From assembly GCA_031002005.1 (NCBI GenBank), contig CM061918.1:65320531-65384530 (forward strand): 64,000 bases of DNA. Reading direction: 5' to 3'. Positions 21,720 to 34,200 of the stretch are shown piece by piece. The translations under genes and the position numbers were made by a program. The notes below the pieces were generated by a model. The model was not told the origin of the DNA, did not search any database, and saw nothing but the letters and a program-made list of their open reading frames with translations. This DNA comes from Vandiemenella viatica. Taxonomy: Eukaryota > Arthropoda > Insecta > Orthoptera > Morabidae. The first letter of the stretch is position 1; the number at the start of each line of letters is the position of its first letter.

Positions 21720-22200
21720 AATGTCCCAGGGTATAAAGGTCTGGTCTACGGGCATTCCCGACCTACCGGTCATCACGCCCTCGCAGAACCCCCCGATTAC
21801 CCGCTCTCCAGCGCTGCCACCACGGCAGGGACGAACCCTTCCGAATCAACCGCGGGGACGGTGAACACGGCGCCTTTCGTCACCCCTTATGGGTGCCCAC
21901 GGGGAACAGCGCGGGTGCAGCGACGCCACGACCAGGTCGAAGACCCTTCCAAAGCCTGGCCGTATAGCTTAAGCATCTCTGCTATTGCTACGTGCGCCCG
22001 GCCCCACCCTCCCCGTAGGGTAGGGTGGAAGCGGCAGCGAATAGGGCAACAGCGCAGGATTGCCCTTTTCGCGCGCCTCCCGGCAACCGACCGGTCCAGT
22101 GCAAGGCCGCCCGCCGGCTACAGAGCTACGCGCTACGAGGCAAGTTCCTAGTGCGAGTTCCCTCGCACACAGGTAACGGGTTCCTTCACACTCTTCCAAG
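21720..22200. other. GC-rich, CpG-rich island
   Basis: Sharply GC-richer than the flanks. It starts with a TATAAAGG word at 21734 and contains many CpG, a CCACCCTCCCCGTAGGGTAGGGTGG near-palindrome around 22006-22030, and open frames on both strands with no domain. It could be a promoter/5'UTR island or the GC-rich 5' region of a retrotransposon. Confidence 0.4.
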
Positions 22201-22276
22201 TCTCGCAGTACAAATACCTACAAAGATAGTAGTAACAAAGTAACAGCGTCAAAGAAACAGCGACATACTAACAGAG

Positions 22277-22487
22277 CGTGCTGTGTGAGCTGTTAACGCT
22301 ATAGCCTCGCATTCGGGAGGACGCCGGTTCGAGTCCCCGTCCGGGCATCCAGATTTGGATTTTCCATGGTTTCCCCAAATCAATCCAGGCGAATGCTTCC
22401 TTCAAAAAGGTCATGGGCGAATTCCGTTCCTTGCCCCAGTCCCATCCCGTCTCTAATGAGCTCGACGAGACGTACAGCCACACGGAA
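22277..22487 (+). repeat. SINE type A, full length with small deletions
   Basis: AGCGTGCTGTGTGAGCTGTT head, box B CGGTTCGAGTCCCC, central domain, CTCTAATGAGCTCGACGAGA tail. Confidence 0.85.
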
Positions 22488-22824
22488 AAAAAGGTAATTC
22501 ATACTGACAAGTAGCTATGTGCATCAAATCCTACATGTTATAAACTGCACACAGTTATAATACGTAAAATATTCTGAAGTTAAAATTTAGTTTCGTGAAA
22601 CGCTGAGGGCTATTTTCTTACCTTTTAAGCAGCATCTAAAGCTAGCCTAACAAATTTTATTCGTTCAGATAAATATCTACAGGTGCAAAACCCAAGAAAG
22701 TAAACTGCAATCAGTTATGTCAGGCGTAAAACATATCTTCAGGTGAGGAATTTTCGTACTGCTTGGTGAAGTAATTATCAGTATGTGTCGTAAAGTACTA
22801 CAAGGTAATACTTTTTTAGTTATT
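22488..22824. other. AT-rich spacer
   Basis: Nothing recognised. Confidence 0.4.
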
Positions 22825-23052
22825 GCGTTACACCACGTTGACGTCGAAGTCATCAGACGCGAGAAATGACTTGGGGATAGGAACGGGAAGAAATACTGGT
22901 ATCGCCTTTTGAAGGAGTAATCTAGGCACTTGCTTTGCTTGGTTTCGGGAAACCATTTTAAAACCGAAATCTGGATGGCCGGATGGGGAATCGAATCTGC
23001 GTCGTCTCAAACGCGAGGCCAGAGAGTTACCAATCAATCACCAAGTCCGGTA
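22825..23052 (-). repeat. SINE type A, diverged full length
   Basis: Minus-strand order from CGTTGACGTCGAAGTCATCA to CACCAAGTCCGGT; many substitutions, so an old copy. Confidence 0.8.
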
Positions 23053-24003
23053 ACATAGGGGACGGGTAATATTGCTAAATTGCAAGTTTATTATTTTGCC
23101 TACTTTGTTAGTTATGTTCTTTGTAATAAGCGACAGTTTATCTAGGCAGTTATTGGGCCACTCCCAAAGTTCGCCTATGTGATTAGGACGATACTTAGAA
23201 AAACCCGAACGATGACGCAGGATCTATTTAAACCCGCCGTGTGCATTAGAACGTCTCCAGAAAAGTGCCTTTGTAGTCTGTATGAAACAACGCTTACTTT
23301 TTCCGTAATTTCGTGATTAATATTCAAAATCACTGACGATCTGAAATATCGCAGGCATGTAAGTTATATAAGGTTCATTCCACACGGAAGAATCGTTGTT
23401 ATAGTCCGTAATCCACTTCCGTCCGTTTCCTTTCCCCGCAAGATGACGGAAGAGAAGGGAACAGACGATGAGAGAGTGCAGCTGAGATTATGCTACGCTC
23501 AAATACCTGTGGACACGCAGTTCATTGCCCGCGTTGATTGCTGTGGCTGACGCATTCTTCTCCCCCGGAGATGCGAGATGTGTTGCCAACCAAATATCGT
23601 GAAAAGAAACCATTTGCTAGATACAGCGACAATCTCACACCCCTCCAATAACTTTCATAATCATTATTATTATTATTATTATTGCATTATTTTTCTTTGA
23701 TTGATTATAAGTGTTATAAATAACTGTATTAACATTTGTAAATTGATTTGTATTTTTGTAGGGTTCAATAAGCTGTGGTTTGTAGGCCTACAATCTTTGG
23801 GTAGAGTAAGTTTATTACCGTTAGATATCATTATAAGAATCTTTGGCTCACGCCAGCAACAACTGAGCTGACACAGTGCATGCTTTGCCCATATCGAATG
23901 GCGCGTGTTTGGGCTCCAAAGTAAGGGAGCCGCAATATGAATGAGAAGTGTATTAGCAGCTTGTTAAAATGCAGTATGAATGTTTAAATATTTATTTCAA
24001 GTA
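23053..24003. other. Unrecognised stretch with (ATT)n
   Basis: Contains an (ATT)n microsatellite at 23663-23685. No coding or repeat family recognised. Confidence 0.4.
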
Positions 24004-24011
24004 TCTGTGCT

Positions 24012-24265
24012 CAGAAGCGTAGCCAGAATTAGTTTTGGGGAGGGCAAAAACAATAAATAACAACAATAATAATAATAAATAAAAATACTTGTTGAAAATG
24101 GTTTTACTTGAAACAAAAATTAAACACTCTTTTAACTTATTTAAGCACTAGTGTGCGAGGATTCTGGCTAAATTTAGGCAAAATTTATTTTTCAATATTA
24201 AAAGTTGAAATTTTTATTTTCATATAGAAAGCACCCCACCCTGCCAGATCCTGGCTACCCCCATG
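24012..24265 (+). mobile_element. hAT-type MITE with 8-bp target duplication
   Basis: Terminal repeats CAGAAGCGTAGCCAG and CCTGGCTACCCCCATG, 254 bp long, no coding capacity. TCTGTGCT flanks it on both sides (24004-24011 and 24266-24273). An 8-bp duplication and CAG..-type ends fit a hAT-mobilised MITE. The copy at 12690-12887 is a relative. Confidence 0.8.
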
Positions 24266-24273
24266 TCTGTGCT

Positions 24274-24599
24274 AAATAAATCAAATAATATATCTCTCGG
24301 ATTATCACCTTTAACATTACTAACAATACCTGTATTAACCAAATTTAATTAAAACAAAATTGAGCTGCAGCTTGCATGTGTTCGAAACGAGATTGGCCCT
24401 TTCTCGTCCATAAAACGCTGTTACCCCGATTGGTGTGGAAATGCTTTTGATCTACATGTGGCATCGAGAGCTGTTTGGTGATTGTCGACAGCTAATTGAT
24501 CCACATTAATTTGAGTGGAAAGCTCGTAACTTACATAGAATACCGACTGAAGGGAATTATCTGCAGGGATTCACAATACTTTAATTTGTAATGTCTTCT
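24274..24599. other. Unrecognised spacer
   Basis: No supported feature. Confidence 0.4.
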
Positions 24600-24847
24600 T
24601 TCTTTTTGTATGTGCTTTGTGCCACCTCGACGTCAAAGTCGAGGTCACTAGAGGTGGGAAAGGACTGGTGACAAGGAACGGGAATGAAATCGGTCATGGC
24701 CATTTTGAAAGAACCATTCCGCCATTGGCCTGAATTGATTTTGGGAAACCATGGAAAACTCAAATCTGGATGACCGGACGGGGATTCGAACCCAGGTCCT
24801 TCAGATGCGAGACCAGAACGTTAATAGTTTACCCGCCACGCTCGGTT
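24600..24847 (-). repeat. SINE type A, near full length
   Basis: CCTCGACGTCAAAGTCGAGGTC with a short duplication of the GTCGAGG segment, central domain, box B complement, and CCCGCCACGCTCGGT. Confidence 0.85.
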
Positions 24848-24969
24848 TAGGAGTGTCGAGTCTTTGGAAACAAAGAGTATGGATAGCAAAAGTAATATCA
24901 AAGTGAGAACATATTTGATCTCATCCCAGATTAGGTAACCGCACTTTATTGGTTTATTTTCTTTTTAAT

Positions 24970-25085
24970 TGGAGCTTTGCGGCTTGTCATTACAGGTGGA
25001 TAATGAGTAGGTACAGTAAACGGGATGTAACTATTCCGGCATTCACCTAAAACGATTTAGAGACACCATGTAAATCTATATTTAC
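24970..25085 (-). repeat. SINE type A remnant
   Basis: Weak match: GTCATTACAGGTGG, TATTCCGGCATTCACCT, GAGACACCATG. Confidence 0.45.
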
Positions 25086-26589
25086 ATTTATACATATTAG
25101 AGTCAAGAACTCGGATGTTGGTCACGTATAAACGTTGCCGGGAGGACACGAAGCGAGAAAGTGTACCTGGCTTTCTTAGGACTCCGCCAGACACGCAGAC
25201 AAAACCTGTCCGTCTGCCAGATATTGGGCACACCGCGGCATCAGCCGGGTCCACAGACGGTAATTAACGGCCGTAAATTACGCTAATAAGAGAGGGCAGC
25301 ACTCCAGTGGCACCATTAAGCTTCTGTCGTCATATGTACTCACACATGCCGAGCCAGCAATCGCATACCGTAGTGCTGAGAAAGTCAGGAAAAAGTTGGA
25401 CTCGTCCCCAACAGGTTACTAGATGTCAGGAAGCGGCAATGGAAGTAAATTAGCCCAATAATATAACCAAATTATTGAAATGAAATTTCTTTTGTATTAT
25501 TTTAGAAAACAGGCTAGTAATTTAAGATCGAAGTTTTTGACGGCGTTGTATATAAATAAACTCTTATTGGGTAAACAACCAGTTAAAAACCTGTCGTCTT
25601 GTTCGTCTTGTAGCCAATCGTAATTCCTTTCGGTCGTCATATGACCTAATCGACCAATCATGTGTTTCTTTAACACTTAGTATACCAGAGATTACTTCTT
25701 GGTGTAGTCTGTACACTCTACTCTTTTTTCTCCGTTTAACTCTGACGTTCACTGTTCTGTCTTGCCGACTAGCATACCCTCTGCCAGATCGCCCATTGAC
25801 ATTTGGTTGAAAATAAGGGCTGAGATAGACGCTTTCGAAACGTTCCACAAGTGAGACATCTTTACGCGGCTGGAAGCCCGAGAAGCGTCTATGTAAGCTA
25901 GTAATTTCGTTGTCTTTCACCTACCGGTACTTACTATCGTAACGTCATCAACCAGTTTTTGTCTATAACCATCGGGTATGTTCCTTTAATTATAGGTCGG
26001 ATCTGAAGTATGGGGCTACGCTACTAGATGGCGCCACAGACGCAGCGAGCAGGATACCAGCACCACAGCGAATGCAGAGTGTCTTACGAGGAGCTACTTA
26101 ACCGCAGCGCACAGCAGACTGGGGGTCTTCATGCTTGACCATCGAGGCAACATCACTCCGCTATCTGTCATTGTGTATTGTGAGACTGAGTCTATTAAAT
26201 CGGATCCTTGTATCAGCTGTGTTCTCGTAGTTACTCTTCACTGTCTGAGGGATATCCACAGCCTACCTTCACTAGTGAGCCATCTACCCTGAACCAGGAA
26301 CTCCATTTAAATCACCCGACTCCTGATTTTTCGCGGATGGATTCGACATGTATGTATTATTTTTGCGACGAGCTTTCTTTGTCCCTTCATACTTCACCGA
26401 AATCGAGAAATAAGGTATTATCTTAAAGATTAAGTTCTACGCTTTGCTAACATAATTAAATAATCTTTCGAAATTTGACCTGTAAATGGCAAAATTATGA
26501 ACAATCATGGTCACAGGTATGTGAAAGTTCAAAGTTAAGTTGCTAGGCTTCGCTCTGGCGTCGATAAGGAGTGATTACAACACCGCTAG
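25086..26589. other. Unrecognised stretch with one long basic ORF
   Basis: Holds a 118-codon minus-strand frame (25564-25920), Arg/Lys-rich, with no family I can support. Its DNA contains AAGATGTC..GGAACGTTTCGAAAGCGTC, distantly like the hammerhead-like motif of the foldback elements, so it is more likely repeat-derived than coding. Confidence 0.35.
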
Positions 26590-27100
26590 ATAGAAGCACC
26601 ACATATCGAGAATGTAATTGGGAAAGCAAATCGTATGCTCCGATTTCTAGGTCTTAATTTAAATCAATGCACTCCGAAAGTTAAATCGATTGTATACAAG
26701 TCACTAGTGCGCCCTCACTTAGAATATTGTTGTTCTGTATGGGGTCCTCATCAAAAGTGGTTAATGGAGCCATTAGAGAAGGTCCAAAGAAGAGCAGCCC
26801 GATTCGCGACAGGTATATATAGTTGGAGGGAAAGCGTAAGTGCGATGTTGAAGGAGTTACGTTGGGAAGACCTGGAACACCGAAGGCGTTGTTCTCGACA
26901 GAAGCTAATTGAAAAATTCACGACTGACGTATTTCTGAATGACAGCAAACAAGTATTTCTACCAGCAACACTCATACTCGGAATGACCGCGAAAATAAGA
27001 TAAGAGAAATTAGGGCCAGATTTCTATACTCATTTTTCCCACGAGCGATTAGGGAGTGGATTAGAAAGGATTTACCGGGCGACTGAACATAAAATCCGAC
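26590..27100 (+). pseudogene. CR1/Jockey-like LINE ORF2, C-terminal part
   Basis: Reads KANRMLRFLGLNLNQC, VKSIVYKSLVRPHLEYCCSVW, EKVQRRAARFATGIY and LRWEDLEHRRR; a second frame then reads REIRARFLYSFFPRAIREW and ends in a stop at about 27090. This is the typical post-RT region of CR1/Jockey-group ORF2 proteins. The catalytic domain is missing, and there is at least one frameshift near 27000. Confidence 0.8.
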
Positions 27101-27126
27101 AGGAGTAGCTTTCGATAAAGCACTCC

Positions 27127-27324
27127 GGCCGTCCTCATCTGAGTTTTCGATGGTTTTCCCGGATTACTCCAGGAGAATGCTGGGATGGTTCCTCACATTA
27201 GCCCATTGGTGCCTCCTGCCATATCCTGTATATCCCTTCCAAACTATTACCCTTTCGGATAGGTGCAATGCACCATCCGCCACACACTTTTAGTGAATCG
27301 CGGAGTAATAATAATAATAATAAA
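27127..27324 (+). repeat. SINE type C: shared central domain plus a LINE-like tail
   Basis: Begins in the SINE central domain (TCGATGGTTTTCCCGGATTACTCC) and continues into a tail unlike types A/B (TTCCAAACTATTACCCTTTC, GGTGCAATGCACCATCC, TTTAGTGAATCGCGGAGTAA) that ends in (TAA)n. It starts just after the LINE stop codon. The inverted copy at 27615-27820 shows the same composition. Confidence 0.75.
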
Positions 27325-27614
27325 TCACAGGGATATGGATAAATTGTTTGTGTTTTGATCAGCTTGGATGTACTCCGATAATGATAGTTCTGCTGTTACC
27401 AAAAGGGAAAGGTCGCGAAATTTTTGCACGTGCCGCCTAGTTCGTATAATATAACGACATGGCAAATTCATGAAAAAAAATGTCAAAAAGTATAGATTAT
27501 TTTGACCATCATCATGTGCTTCTTATTCTCTGTGGTTCATATATGACTTCCACGCAGAGAAACAAGGTGCCGTAGTTGAGCTTACATTAATTTTTACTTT
27601 CTTCCTGCCTTTTT
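27325..27614. other. Spacer between inverted SINE copies
   Basis: AT-rich; nothing recognised. Confidence 0.4.
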
Positions 27615-27820
27615 TTAAATTATTATTATTACTCCGCGATTCACTAAAAGTGTGCTGCGGAGGGTGCATTGCACCTATCCAAGAGGGTAATAGTTTGGAA
27701 GGGATATATGGGATATGGCAGGAGGCACCCATGGGTTATTGTGAGGAAACATCCCGGCATTCGCCCGGAGTGATCTGGGAAAGCCATGGAAAACACAGAT
27801 CTGAATGGCCGGAGTGAATT
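27615..27820 (-). repeat. SINE type C, inverted copy running into the gap
   Basis: Reverse complement of the same tail and central domain, ending GATCTGAATGGCCGGAGTGAATT at the first N. The tRNA-like head would lie in the gap. Confidence 0.8.
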
Positions 27821-28820
27821 NNNNNNNNNNNNNNNNNNNNNNNNNNNNNNNNNNNNNNNNNNNNNNNNNNNNNNNNNNNNNNNNNNNNNNNNNNNNNNNN
27901 NNNNNNNNNNNNNNNNNNNNNNNNNNNNNNNNNNNNNNNNNNNNNNNNNNNNNNNNNNNNNNNNNNNNNNNNNNNNNNNNNNNNNNNNNNNNNNNNNNNN
28001 NNNNNNNNNNNNNNNNNNNNNNNNNNNNNNNNNNNNNNNNNNNNNNNNNNNNNNNNNNNNNNNNNNNNNNNNNNNNNNNNNNNNNNNNNNNNNNNNNNNN
28101 NNNNNNNNNNNNNNNNNNNNNNNNNNNNNNNNNNNNNNNNNNNNNNNNNNNNNNNNNNNNNNNNNNNNNNNNNNNNNNNNNNNNNNNNNNNNNNNNNNNN
28201 NNNNNNNNNNNNNNNNNNNNNNNNNNNNNNNNNNNNNNNNNNNNNNNNNNNNNNNNNNNNNNNNNNNNNNNNNNNNNNNNNNNNNNNNNNNNNNNNNNNN
28301 NNNNNNNNNNNNNNNNNNNNNNNNNNNNNNNNNNNNNNNNNNNNNNNNNNNNNNNNNNNNNNNNNNNNNNNNNNNNNNNNNNNNNNNNNNNNNNNNNNNN
28401 NNNNNNNNNNNNNNNNNNNNNNNNNNNNNNNNNNNNNNNNNNNNNNNNNNNNNNNNNNNNNNNNNNNNNNNNNNNNNNNNNNNNNNNNNNNNNNNNNNNN
28501 NNNNNNNNNNNNNNNNNNNNNNNNNNNNNNNNNNNNNNNNNNNNNNNNNNNNNNNNNNNNNNNNNNNNNNNNNNNNNNNNNNNNNNNNNNNNNNNNNNNN
28601 NNNNNNNNNNNNNNNNNNNNNNNNNNNNNNNNNNNNNNNNNNNNNNNNNNNNNNNNNNNNNNNNNNNNNNNNNNNNNNNNNNNNNNNNNNNNNNNNNNNN
28701 NNNNNNNNNNNNNNNNNNNNNNNNNNNNNNNNNNNNNNNNNNNNNNNNNNNNNNNNNNNNNNNNNNNNNNNNNNNNNNNNNNNNNNNNNNNNNNNNNNNN
28801 NNNNNNNNNNNNNNNNNNNN
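27821..28820. other. Assembly gap, exactly 1000 N
   Basis: A round-number run of N is a placeholder, so the true size is unknown. Reading frames crossing it are meaningless. Confidence 0.98.
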
Positions 28821-30790
28821 TTTAAACATCTGATCACTTATTTTTATTGTATAATTCTACCGAGAGTAACACCAACCGTTATTTAAAATTATTATTATTA
28901 TTATTATTATTACTTGCAAGTTGGCAAGTAGTTATTTTAATGTTTCAGAACTAATTAAATAACTAACTTTTCTATTATAAACGGAACAGCTCCTACTGCA
29001 GGTGGTAACACATCAAGCTCAACAATCGGAGTTACAAACTATAGATTTAATTTAAATTTGTTAGGTAACTTATACCACAATGCGTATACTACAATGTTCT
29101 TAATAAGCTAATTACCAAGCTTTCAGGTATTTTTAAATCAATAAAACTTGTGATAAACAAAATATCTTACAATAATAAAGCAAATTTGAAACTTATTTTT
29201 ATATTTTAATATAAATAATTCTTCTCGCTAACAATAATCCTAACAATTTAAAAACTTCAAAGAAGTTTAGTCAAAAAAACTTTTAGCTAGTCGTATAGTA
29301 AATAGGAGTTTCGTGAGCATCCTTCGCACAAGCTACCAACTACCTGTCAAGTGAAATCTAATGTGGGTATAAACCTACTTAAATAAAACAAATATTAACA
29401 TGATCCATTTGTTTATTTACTTACATTTCGATGCCATCGTCCTCGATTATGATTAATAATAATAATTTGAGTTCATAACACCAAACATTATTTTACACAA
29501 TAAAAATTGGTGAGGAGTAAAGGTGAGAGACAAAAGGCAGGCGGGTGGGTGATTGTTTATGGTTTTCATAGTTCTCCACAATAAAGGCAGACAAAGGTAA
29601 CTAGACCATACAACTTTGTCCTATGATATAGATTAATAAATTTTACGAATGCGTTTCACTGTTGTCTTTGTCCGTTTGATGCCGTTAAGTAAAGAGCGCG
29701 TAAATAGTATTTAGTATTTCCAAATTACAAAGATAATGAAAAAAGTAATCTAAATACAAGATACAAAATAAAGATTAAGAAAAGTATTTCAGATACAAGA
29801 TGAAAATACGTATTTTGTATCTGTATTTCAAATACTTGTATCTCTGCAAATGAATACAAATTTCCGATGGTCTAGAAGATTTTGGCCTGATTTGGAATAA
29901 ATATACTGAATCTTGTCCAAAGTAGTTTAAAAATATGTGGGTTGTGTACTCATCAAAACCCATAGGTTTACTGAATTTTTCCAGAAACTATTTACTCCTC
30001 ATTCTGCTTTTGGATTCGAGGCTGCCACACTTACATGTAGATTAACGTGACTGAAATGAAATTACTTGGTTAAAATGTTAAGAAGACCAGAAGAGACAAA
30101 ATCAGAAGTAAATCAATCTAAATTCAGTTAGGACTACAAACACCACTGATCATCGGTGTATCTCCATGGTGGCAGCAAAATTCTTCCACAAACCCTGTCT
30201 ATTACATATAACACCACAAACTCTATTACATATAACAAGGCAACTGTAACAAATCTTTTGTTCGGCTATATGACATAATTAGAGACTCATACTCTGCCAA
30301 ACCTTAGATCAATTTGTGACTTACCAAGATCAATTGGCTTCTCTTTTATGTCAATGAATGGTTTAATTTAGTTTTGTTTTTCTTGAAGAAGCGTAAATGC
30401 CATAAGGTTATTTGTTATTTCATTTATGTTAAATTGGTCCTTTCATTTTAATTATCGCAGTTAAGCTCCTCCATTTTAATTATAATAATGCTATTTAATA
30501 AGAGGACTTTCTTCATAATTTACATGATTAGTAAATCCAAAACTATAAATGGCGCCCAACAAAACAGGATTCGTTATTACCCCTGCAGTGGCTGAAGGAA
30601 AGTTCAAGCGAGGCTCTTTTTCTACGAGCAACAACACTAACTTGATACTTCTCTATGGGACACACTGTGTAAGGTAACGCATAAATTGCATCTAAGAATA
30701 TATTTTGTCAGTGCCAGAGCCGCTCAGATGTGAGTGGAGGCAGCGAAAGTCACACAGATGCGTGATGATTGATAACCAGCTGCTTTTACA
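28821..30790. other. AT-rich gene-poor stretch
   Basis: Contains an (ATT)n run at 28888-28911 and nothing else I recognise. Confidence 0.5.
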
Positions 30791-30791
30791 T

Positions 30792-31255
30792 ATCAAATAC
30801 AGGAATTGGAGAGGGTGCAAAAAAGAGCTGCTAGATTTGTTTCTGGAAATTATCGCAGAATGCAATCAGTGACGGATATGATAAAGGAGCTAGAATGGGA
30901 TTCATTGCTAGACAGGAGGAGAATGAGAAGGGTCATGGGAGTGTACAGGGCGTATACTGGCGATGAGGCATGGAATTATTGTAGCAGGTATGAAAAGTAG
31001 TGCATGGAAGGGAAAAAAAGACCATGACCACAAGCTGGCACTCGATTTCAGGCACAAGGGTGTGGGAAGATTCTCTTTTTAGGTAAGGGGTGTCATGGAT
31101 TGAATGAGTTATCAAGAGAAATGATGAATAATTTACCAAAAACCTTGAAAGAAATTAAAGATAAAATTTGTAGAGGGTAAATATAGGTGGGTGCAGGATA
31201 CGGGGAATATGGGGGTTTAGGGAAATTGCCACCGGAGCCATTAAATTAAATTAAA
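30792..31255 (+). pseudogene. CR1/Jockey-like LINE, 3' end
   Basis: Reads QELERVQKRAARFVSGNYRRM, VTDMIKELEWDSLLDRRRMRR and VYRAYTGDEAWNYC, then degraded DHDHKLALDFRHKGVGRFS, and ends with GAAATTGCCACCGGAGC and an AATTAAATTAA tail. It is the clearest 3' end of this family in the window. A stop lies at about 31000. Confidence 0.8.
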
Positions 31256-34200
31256 ATTCAGTCTTAGCTATAAAAAAGACAATTCAAAAATGTTTGGCTG
31301 CTTGTGTATTCAATTAAAGAAAAGTATCGAAACTGTTGAAGAGCTCCCTTCGTCGTTCTACAGGCTAACTTGAATAAATTAAATAAGATCTTGATACCAA
31401 ATTAGGGACTTTTATGGTAATAGAAAAAGAAGAATAACTTAAACCACTTCTTTTCTATACAGTACCCTTCCCACAAACGAACTAACAAGACTAAGAGTCA
31501 TCTTACCACTGTTTGCAATTGTCTTTACGTCTGTGTGTTACAGTTCTCTGTGTCTTGGCTTTGACCATATAAGAATCATTTTCTAGTTTTCATATTCCTT
31601 CAACATATAGGCCTATAGAAACTTTATTCAGCACGTACATCAAAGGTAAAATTAACAGACGCGATTGTGGAAATATTTACGATCTACTTTGATGTCTGAT
31701 GTTAGACAAGTCGCTGGTATTTCTGTAGTATGAGACTATGTTACTATGGAAGAAGGAAGATAGTGGAGGTGAAATAACACTAAATCTGTGAAGCCTCATA
31801 TAAACACTCGTCTCCTACTGCGCATGCGCGGCGGCCATTATAGAAACCCCATTGTGCTGTTTGCTGTGTGTTTGCTGCTGTGAATATTACATTTTCTAAT
31901 TTTTTTATGATACCAGCTGTAAGGAACCAGACCGATACCGGGGTTGGTATCGCCTAAGTGCCTTAACTTAAACTCTTGATAGCACTTCACTGTTCGATGA
32001 AAACTTACTGAATCTGTTAATTTGCTTTGACCATGTTGCCAGGATACTCAACTAGAATGCTACAGGTCGCCACAATATTTGAAGACCCCAAATATTGAAA
32101 AGGTATTAAAACAGCTACAGAAATAAAACAGTTCACTTTCCCAAAAATTCTTCAAGTTTATTTAAAATGAAATTCAAAGTTCAAACAGCATTCTTAAAGT
32201 TGATTAGGCAAATCGAACTCTCGTTCCAGAAGTTTGCAGATTGTGGAGAGAAGTAAAGACCGACCGACCCCTGATAAAAATCACAAGTTCATGTTGATAA
32301 ACAAATGCCACGCCCCAAAAGCCAAAAGTTCCATGATGGCCGACCCGGTGGTACCAACCTAAAACTTAAACTGCCAACCTCACCAGCGCACACGCTTATA
32401 ACATCTTGTCAGTACAACGTTCAAACCCGGACAGCGGTGGCGTCATCTCACCGCCCCGTGATTTATAACCTCGCTGACGTCAGAGCCAAAATATAACTTT
32501 CTGCTAACACCTAGACGATTTAGGCCGGAAATATCTCAGTAACTAACCAATTATGCGAAACTTTAGGTGTGACAGTGTTTATACTTATTTAATTGTGAAA
32601 TAATGGATATTTAGTGATTAACTTTAAGCATCTGGTTTAAAAGATCTTAGCGTAGGAGTGAACTATTTTCCTACCCTGGGGAATTACTATTGTTCGAGAA
32701 ACTTCTATATTTCGTCATTTTCATAGAACTACAATTTATGCAAATAATATTATTATCACAGTGTTCTACCAAAATTCCTGAGTTTATTGGTGTAATTTTT
32801 ATTAAAATTGGTGCAGGGAAAGTTTAACTACGACGTAACCAAAGTGCGATTTCAGTTTTAATTTTATAACTTTATTTCTATTACGTTTATCCGAAATAGA
32901 AAATTACCGATAGATTCTCTGAATTAAATTACGTATTCTGAAAGTTGTCTCATCTCTGTATGTTCTCGTAAACAGCTGTAAATAATTTCGAAACTATGCA
33001 CGTGCCTGCAATGAGAAATAAATTTTAAGATCTCTATAGAATCGGTTCTATTACGTGGAATTACTTGAAATTATTATATGTGATATTAGATTTTTGGGTC
33101 TTCCCGGAAATCTACTTTTTATTTCGAAAGTTCTCTAGGATTTTGAGATATAAAAATGTTAAAAGTGCATCTGACGAGGTATTAAAAATTGATTTAAGTT
33201 ATTTAAACGTTCAGAAACTACGAAATTTTAGTGAATTTATATTTTAATTGTATTATTACTTCATTAAAATTACTTTATTCTGCTCGAAAGTGTGTGAAAA
33301 CAGTGAAATGCCAAATATTAGAAATCTCTTGTGAGTTGAACTGGATTATTTTGGATTATCATATTTAAGGTTAGTAAAAGGTGTTAATATTATTACAGAA
33401 AATTAATTTAGTTGGTTTATTAAATATTGAGTTACTTTCTTGATCGTAAATTGGTTTAAAAATGACAAAATACTTCCAAAGTAGAAGTTCATAATTCCAA
33501 AGTTGTATTATTATTGATTATTTAATTTTCGGTTGATTTAAAGTTTATTTATTATTATCCAAAGTTTATATCCGGCATTTAGTAACTACTGAAAGTCTTT
33601 ACTGCATTCCAATTGGTTTAGAAACTGTGAATTTAACTTATGGCACAACTTATTACTTGAAATTGACTTGAGTGATTTAACCTATTTCCTCCCAAACTAA
33701 TGTTTTCTTTCTGTTATAGAAGGTTTACTTTAGGGCTTTTATTTACTTTTTAATACTCTTATTATTCCTAAAGGGGTTTATTTAGTTTGTTTGGTTACAG
33801 TATCTTCATGCTATATAAAGCTTCGCTCTCATAACCTGTACACGAAATGAAACTATCTTTTACTAAAGAGTGAGCTTTTCCTCCTAATACCTAAAGGTGG
33901 GATGCTAGAATTTACTAAAATTCTAAGATGCTTACACAGCTTGTGTTGCATTCAGTTGCATGACCAGATCAGATAGGATACAAAATGGAATAACGTTTCA
34001 TAAGTTGAGTTACATTGTTCTGATTGTGCTTAAAGTGTTTGATAGGTAACTGCAAGAGTAGGTCTTATCGCTATAAATTTTTTCATTGTTCTCAATAGGA
34101 TGATGAAGTTCTCAAATATTTGTTGGTGGCGTGTATATAATCAGCATGTGTTACTACTTTGCACATAAAATGCTTATTGTAAAAAAAGTGTTGGAATAAT

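Noticed and set aside
25564..25920. Basic 118-codon minus-strand frame whose end (RRQVFNW) recalls a homeodomain helix 3
   Set aside because: Spacing and the hydrophobic positions of helices 1 and 2 do not fit, and the invariant WF.N.R is not completed. The DNA looks repeat-derived.
27644..28886. 366-397 codon open frames
   Set aside because: They consist almost entirely of N from the assembly gap.
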